From assembly GCA_022616275.1 (NCBI GenBank), contig JAKEFB010000246.1, positions 1 to 64,000 on the forward strand: a stretch of DNA of 64,000 nucleotides. The letters run 5' to 3'. Origin of the DNA: Chloroflexota bacterium. GTDB taxonomy: Bacteria; Chloroflexota; Anaerolineae; Promineifilales; Promineifilaceae. Shown here piece by piece: positions 60,138 through 64,000 of this stretch. The notes below the pieces were generated by a model that ran no database searches, was not told the origin of the DNA, and saw only the letters and a program-made list of their open reading frames with translations. Each line of letters begins with the position of its first letter. Position 1 is the first letter of the stretch. The position numbers and the translations under genes were made by a program.

Positions 60138-62453
60138 ATGGACCTCTTCGCCCAGGGCCGCCAGGCCCAGATTGAGAAGGAATCGCCCCTGGCCAACCGG
60201 ATGCGGCCGCGCACCCTGGAGGAATTTGCCGGCCAGGAACACATTGTCGGCCCCGGCCGGCTGCTGCGGCGGGCCATCCAGGCCGACCAGCTTTCATCCC
60301 TCATCTTCTACGGCCCACCGGGTACAGGCAAGACGACCCTGGCCCGGGTCATCGCCAACAGCACCCGCAGCCACTTCATCACCATCAACGCCGTCCTGGC
60401 CGGCGTGGCCCAGATCCGCGAGGCCATTGCCGAGGCCCAGGAACGGCGCAACCTCTACGGCCAGCGAACGACGCTGTTCGTGGATGAGGTCCATCGCTGG
60501 AACAAGGCTCAACAGGACGCCCTCCTGCCCCACGTGGAAAACGGGACGATCATTCTCATTGGGGCCACCACCGAAAACCCCTACTTCGAGGTCAATAAAG
60601 CCCTGGTCAGCCGCAGCCGCATTTTCCAGTTAAAGCCGCTGACCTCCGACGACTTGCGCCGGATTGCCCTCCAGGCGCTCCACGACGCCGAACGGGGTTA
60701 CGGCCGGTTGCCAATAGACCTGCACCCCGATGCCCTCGACCACCTCGTGGACGTGGCCAACGGCGACGCCCGCGGCGTCTTGAACGCCCTGGAGCTGGCC
60801 GCGGAGACGACGCCGCCTAACGAGGATGGGGTCGTCGTCATAGACCTGGCCGTGGCCGAGGAATCCATCCAGCGCCGGGCCGTCCTCTACGACAAAGAGG
60901 GTGATGTCCACTACGACACCATCTCCGCCTTTATCAAGAGCCTGCGTGGCTCCGATCCCGACGCCGCCCTGTATTGGTTGGCCAAGATGATTTACGCCGG
61001 CGAGGACCCGCGCTTTATTTTCCGGCGCATGGCCATCCTGGCCGGGGAAGACGTGGGCCTGGCCGACCCCAACGCGGCCGTCGTCGTGGCCAGTTGTTGG
61101 GAGCTGTTCGAGCGCATTGGCCTGCCCGAGGGGCAATTTCCCCTGGCCCAGGCCGCTCTTTACCTGGCTACCTGCCCCAAGTCCAACTCGGCCCTGGCCT
61201 TTTTTGACGCTCTGGGCGCTGTCGAGCAGGAACAGGAGTCAGAAGTCCCCAACCACCTGAAAGATGCCAACCGGGACAAGGAAGGCTTTGGCCACGGCCA
61301 GGGCTACCTCTACCCCCACGCCTACCGCGAACATTGGGTCGCCCAGCAATACTTGCCCGACGCCTTGCAAGGCAAAGTCTTTTACCAGCCCGGCGACCAG
61401 GGCTACGAGCGTCAGATTCGCGAGCAGGTCGCCCGCCGCCGTGAGGAACAACTGGCGGCCATGCTGGAAAGCCGTGAATGGCGCGCCGGTAGCGGCGAGG
61501 TCTTGACCACCGGCCCGGTGGACAAAGCCCGTGACGCCTGGCTGCAGCGGACGATTTCCCAGGCCGGCCGCAACCTGGGCCACCTGCGCGACCGGTTGTT
61601 TGCCCTGGCCCTGGTCCAGCGTCACCACCTTGTCCTGGACCTGAATGCCGGCAGCGGGCTGCTCACCTGGGAGGCAGTGCGCCGTGCCCCGGAGGGCGGG
61701 GTCTGGGCCATCACCGCCGACCCCCAGGCCGGCGAGGCGTTGCGCCAGCAGGCCGCCCGGCTGCCGGAGCTGGAACGGCCGGTGATTTTAATCGGCGAGT
61801 TGGCCGAGCTGGAATACCTGCTCTCCCTCCGCGGCGAAGCCGATCTCCGCTTTGACCGCATCCTCGGCCGCAACGTCTTGACGGCCAATGGAAACCGCAC
61901 TGCCGGCCTGGCCCAACTGGCGCCCCGGCTGCTGCCGGCCGGCCGGCTCTGCCTGGCCCAGGTCATCCCCCGCCACAACCAGCGCCTTTACGAGTTGGTA
62001 GATTGGTCCACTGTTTCCACCCGGCTGGCGGCCAAAGTCAAAGCGGCCGAGGAGGAGATTTACCGCGACCCGGCCGACCCACTGGTGAACTGGGACGAAG
62101 CCAACCTGGCCGCCGAAGTGGCTGCCGCCGGCTTCAGCAACGTGCAGCTTCAGGTGGAAAAGCAGGTGGAGCAACGCCGCATCACCGCCGCCCACCTGGA
62201 GCGCTGGTTTGGCTTGGCTGAGGGACAGGAGAGAGGGAGTCATGACCAGGTAGCCAAAAATCCAAAATCCAAAATCCAAAATCTAAAATTGGAGGGTGAA
62301 CGATTAAACTACGTGGAGCGGTTACAGGCTGCCGGGCTGCGACCCAAAGAGCTGGAACAGGTGGCGGCGCTGTACCGCCGCCAGCTCCACGATCAGGTCG
62401 TTGGCTGGCCCACAACAGTCGCCTTCCTCATCGCCGGCCCTCCAGCCCTCTAG
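60138..62453 (+). CDS. rarA: Replication-associated recombination protein A fused to a methyltransferase-like domain
   Basis: A 771-residue protein; ordinary RarA/MgsA is ~430-450. Residues ~1-430 are RarA: NRMRPRTLEEFAGQEHIVGPGRLLRRAI, Walker A FYGPPGTGKTTLARVIA, Walker B TLFVDEVHRWNKAQQDALLPHVENGTI, sensor GATTENPYFEVNKALVSR, and the MgsA_C region ending near YLPDALQGKVFYQP. Residues ~450-690 add a Rossmann/methyltransferase-like domain (VLDLNAGSGLLTWEAVRRAPEG, RILGRNVLTANGNRTAGLAQLAPRLLPAGRLCL). A TCCAAAA heptamer run lies in frame near residue ~710. RarA acts at stalled replication forks. Confidence 0.93.
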   Translation: MDLFAQGRQAQIEKESPLANRMRPRTLEEFAGQEHIVGPGRLLRRAIQADQLSSLIFYGPPGTGKTTLARVIANSTRSHFITINAVLAGVAQIREAIAEAQERRNLYGQRTTLFVDEVHRWNKAQQDALLPHVENGTIILIGATTENPYFEVNKALVSRSRIFQLKPLTSDDLRRIALQALHDAERGYGRLPIDLHPDALDHLVDVANGDARGVLNALELAAETTPPNEDGVVVIDLAVAEESIQRRAVLYDKEGDVHYDTISAFIKSLRGSDPDAALYWLAKMIYAGEDPRFIFRRMAILAGEDVGLADPNAAVVVASCWELFERIGLPEGQFPLAQAALYLATCPKSNSALAFFDALGAVEQEQESEVPNHLKDANRDKEGFGHGQGYLYPHAYREHWVAQQYLPDALQGKVFYQPGDQGYERQIREQVARRREEQLAAMLESREWRAGSGEVLTTGPVDKARDAWLQRTISQAGRNLGHLRDRLFALALVQRHHLVLDLNAGSGLLTWEAVRRAPEGGVWAITADPQAGEALRQQAARLPELERPVILIGELAELEYLLSLRGEADLRFDRILGRNVLTANGNRTAGLAQLAPRLLPAGRLCLAQVIPRHNQRLYELVDWSTVSTRLAAKVKAAEEEIYRDPADPLVNWDEANLAAEVAAAGFSNVQLQVEKQVEQRRITAAHLERWFGLAEGQERGSHDQVAKNPKSKIQNLKLEGERLNYVERLQAAGLRPKELEQVAALYRRQLHDQVVGWPTTVAFLIAGPPAL
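62254..62291. repeat. TCCAAAA heptamer run inside rarA
   Basis: Four to five tandem heptamers (CCAAAAA TCCAAAA TCCAAAA TCCAAAA TCTAAAA) within the reading frame of the RarA fusion, giving KNPKSKIQNLK in the product. The AT-rich words stand out against the GC-rich gene and match those at 2911 and 21846. Confidence 0.75.
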
Positions 62454-62660
62454 CTCTCGCTCTAGCTCCCGCTCCCTAACTATTGCTATTGCCCACCTTT
62501 CTGATAATATCTGCTTGCTAATAGTTAGAGATAGGAGATAGAGTGAGATGAGAAATACTCTAACTCTAACCGAGTTTTGGCCTTGCCAAAACCTGACTCT
62601 AACTCCAACCGTTCTTTCTCGTGCCCGGTGTCGCTGGCAATACCTTAAAAGGAGCCTCAA

Positions 62661-63707
62661 ATGGCCGTTACTCCAATGCCTAAACTGCGCCCGTTGAGTA
62701 TGGGTGAGCTGCTCGACCAGGTAATCCGCCTGTACCGACGCAATTTCCTTTCCTTTATCGGGATCGTGGCTGTTGTGCAGGTACCTGTTACCCTCCTCCA
62801 GCTCCTGGGGGCTTTGTTGACCGGTGCGGCGGTGACCGGCGATACCTCATCACCGGCCCTTGCCCTGTCGGCCGGCGGAGTCACCCTGTTGCTCTTTATT
62901 GCCAGCATTCTGCTCGTCCAGGGCTTAGGTACGGCCGCCATGACCCGTGCCGTGGCCGATAATTACCTGGGCCAGAAAACTGGGATCATGGAAGCCTACA
63001 ACAAAATCGGTCGTTCCTGGCTCACCTTAATCGGAGCGTTGTTGCTGGCCGGGATTGTGGGCATTGGGCTGACCATCTGGTGGATAGTGCCTTGTATTGG
63101 CTGGTTGACCGGGCTGGGCATCCTGCTTTTCTTCTCCTTGGTTATTGTGCCGCTCATCGCCCCAATCATCGTCCTGGAGCGGCAATCAGCGTCGCGGGCT
63201 ATTGGCCGGGCCTGGGACCTGGCCCGGCGGCGTTTCTGGTGGGTGCTGGGTTTCACCTTCATCCTCACTCTTTTTGCCCAGATCATTGTTACCATGCCGA
63301 CCTTTTTGACTGTCTACGTTCTCGAGGTGACACTCGGCGACTCGTTTGGCGCCAGCAGCCCGACCACAGCCCTCATAGTACAACAGCTCATCCAATCTTT
63401 CGTCTCGTTGATCCTTAGCCTGATTTACCTGCCCTTACAGTTAACGGGCATTACCCTGATGTACTTTGACCTGCGCGTTCGCACCGAAGGGTTTGACCTG
63501 GCGCTGCTGGCCGAAAGCGCCTCGGGCGAGACTGTAGACACGGCCGCTGTCACCGCCCGCGCCCCCAGAACCTCGGAGGAGAAACTGGTGACCGGGGAAG
63601 AGATGCTCCGGTTTTTCGTGGTTGAGATCGGGATCGTGGCACTCTACATTGCCATTGTTTTTATCCTCGCTCTAATCTTTGGACCGCTGGTAAGTAGTGG
63701 ATTCTAG
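62661..63707 (+). CDS. Multi-spanning membrane protein (GDPD membrane-domain/DUF7847-like)
   Basis: A 348-residue protein with about six helices. The start LRPLSMGELLDQVIRLYRRNFLSFIG and the central IVLERQSASRAIGRAWDLARRRFWWVLGF match the membrane domain found in glycerophosphodiester phosphodiesterase-associated proteins and DUF7847 relatives. No catalytic domain, so its job is unknown. RBS AAAAGGAG. Its stop overlaps the GTG start of the next gene by 11 bp. Confidence 0.8.
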   Translation: MAVTPMPKLRPLSMGELLDQVIRLYRRNFLSFIGIVAVVQVPVTLLQLLGALLTGAAVTGDTSSPALALSAGGVTLLLFIASILLVQGLGTAAMTRAVADNYLGQKTGIMEAYNKIGRSWLTLIGALLLAGIVGIGLTIWWIVPCIGWLTGLGILLFFSLVIVPLIAPIIVLERQSASRAIGRAWDLARRRFWWVLGFTFILTLFAQIIVTMPTFLTVYVLEVTLGDSFGASSPTTALIVQQLIQSFVSLILSLIYLPLQLTGITLMYFDLRVRTEGFDLALLAESASGETVDTAAVTARAPRTSEEKLVTGEEMLRFFVVEIGIVALYIAIVFILALIFGPLVSSGF

Positions 63708-64000
63708 GAGTCAATGGTGCGGCCGCCGGCCGCCGGCCGGGCCAGGGCTTCTATTCGCCCTCTTCCTCCTTGGCAGCCTGCTTCAGGCCCGCCAGGCGCC
63801 GGAGCCTGTGCCCGTAGAAAGCTACTGGCAACTGGTAACCGAAACTCAGGCCCTGGTCCGGGAGCTGGACGAGGCCTCGCCGGAAACCAGGCTGGAAAGG
63901 CTGGCGGCCGTGGCCGGCCGCTGGGAGCAACTCTCGGCCGTCACCCTGGCCGATGGCGCTACCGTCCCGATCCAGAGCGGCTTCCTCGTTCGCCTGCTGC
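63697..64000 (+). CDS. Exported or membrane protein, N-terminal fragment
   Basis: A partial frame of 101 codons running off the right edge, starting at GTG 63697 (MDSRSQWCGRR...). A hydrophobic helix (GLLFALFLLGSLLQA, ~19-33) is followed by a soluble helical part (VESYWQLVTETQALVRELDEASPETRLERLAAVAG). The layout resembles the N-terminus of DUF4129-type proteins that often follow this kind of membrane protein in Chloroflexota, but the diagnostic domain would lie outside the window. Coupled to the upstream gene by the 11-bp overlap. Confidence 0.6.
   Translation, partial: MDSRSQWCGRRPPAGPGLLFALFLLGSLLQARQAPEPVPVESYWQLVTETQALVRELDEASPETRLERLAAVAGRWEQLSAVTLADGATVPIQSGFLVRLL

Overview
The window is chromosomal DNA from a GC-rich bacterium, most likely a filamentous-type Chloroflexota of the Anaerolineae/Ardenticatenia kind. 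This is an inference from several features seen together: threonine/proline-rich (TPTPT) linkers on many exported proteins, a CSLREA-type beta-helix protein, a caa3 oxidase with CtaG and SURF1, DUF2723 and GT-C glycosyltransferases, a very high density of CCGGCC/GGCCGG, and many intergenic hairpins built from heptamer words. No phage, transposase, integrase, CRISPR array or rRNA is visible.

Layout. 1-500: the 5' end of tuf, preceded on the same strand by tRNA-Thr(TGT), tRNA-Tyr and tRNA-Thr(GGT). 750-6100: an anchored OB-like protein, an MFS carrier, a DnaQ-type exonuclease joined to a WYL domain, a zinc-ribbon NUDIX enzyme, an ECF sigma/anti-sigma pair and tRNA-Leu(CAA). 6200-11000: accessory cell-surface genes (tandem anchored paralogues, a Kelch protein, a CSLREA protein), a decayed gene copy and palindromic repeats. 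10988-15250: folK-folB, a polysaccharide deacetylase, and ECF sigma - DegV - small membrane protein. 15416-21704: a caa3 cytochrome oxidase operon (coxB-cyt c, coxA, a short subunit IV, coxC, ctaG, an accessory protein, SURF1). 22027-26175: a transglutaminase-like membrane protein and a GAF/PAS adenylate-type cyclase. 26182-51672: a large envelope-glycan region with GT4, GT2, WecG/TagA and GT-C transferases, a nucleotide-sugar epimerase, methyltransferases and a flippase-like protein. Embedded in it are tsaC, prmC and a sat - phosphodiesterase-like - cysC cluster for PAPS synthesis. 51730-64000: an SDR, asnS, an apparently orphan N6-adenine DNA methyltransferase, an EndoIII-like glycosylase, a GAF histidine kinase, a RarA ATPase carrying an extra methyltransferase-like domain, and a membrane protein pair cut by the window end.

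How the genes fit together. The organism respires with a caa3 oxidase, makes an elaborate and possibly sulfated surface glycan, and displays TP-linker proteins on its envelope. Control appears to run through ECF sigma factors and GAF sensors.

The most distinctive signal is non-genic. Hairpins made of 7-bp words (AATCTCC, ATTACTC, AATAACC, CCAAAAT and others) sit at many gene boundaries, often supply the last codons of genes, and in two genes (DUF2723 and RarA) appear to lie in frame inside the coding sequence. A second class consists of 15-bp perfect dyads (AAGTGACNGTCACTT, AAGTGCCTGGCACTT). Two decayed genes, at 9150-9431 and 46386-46621, show recent deletion and duplication.
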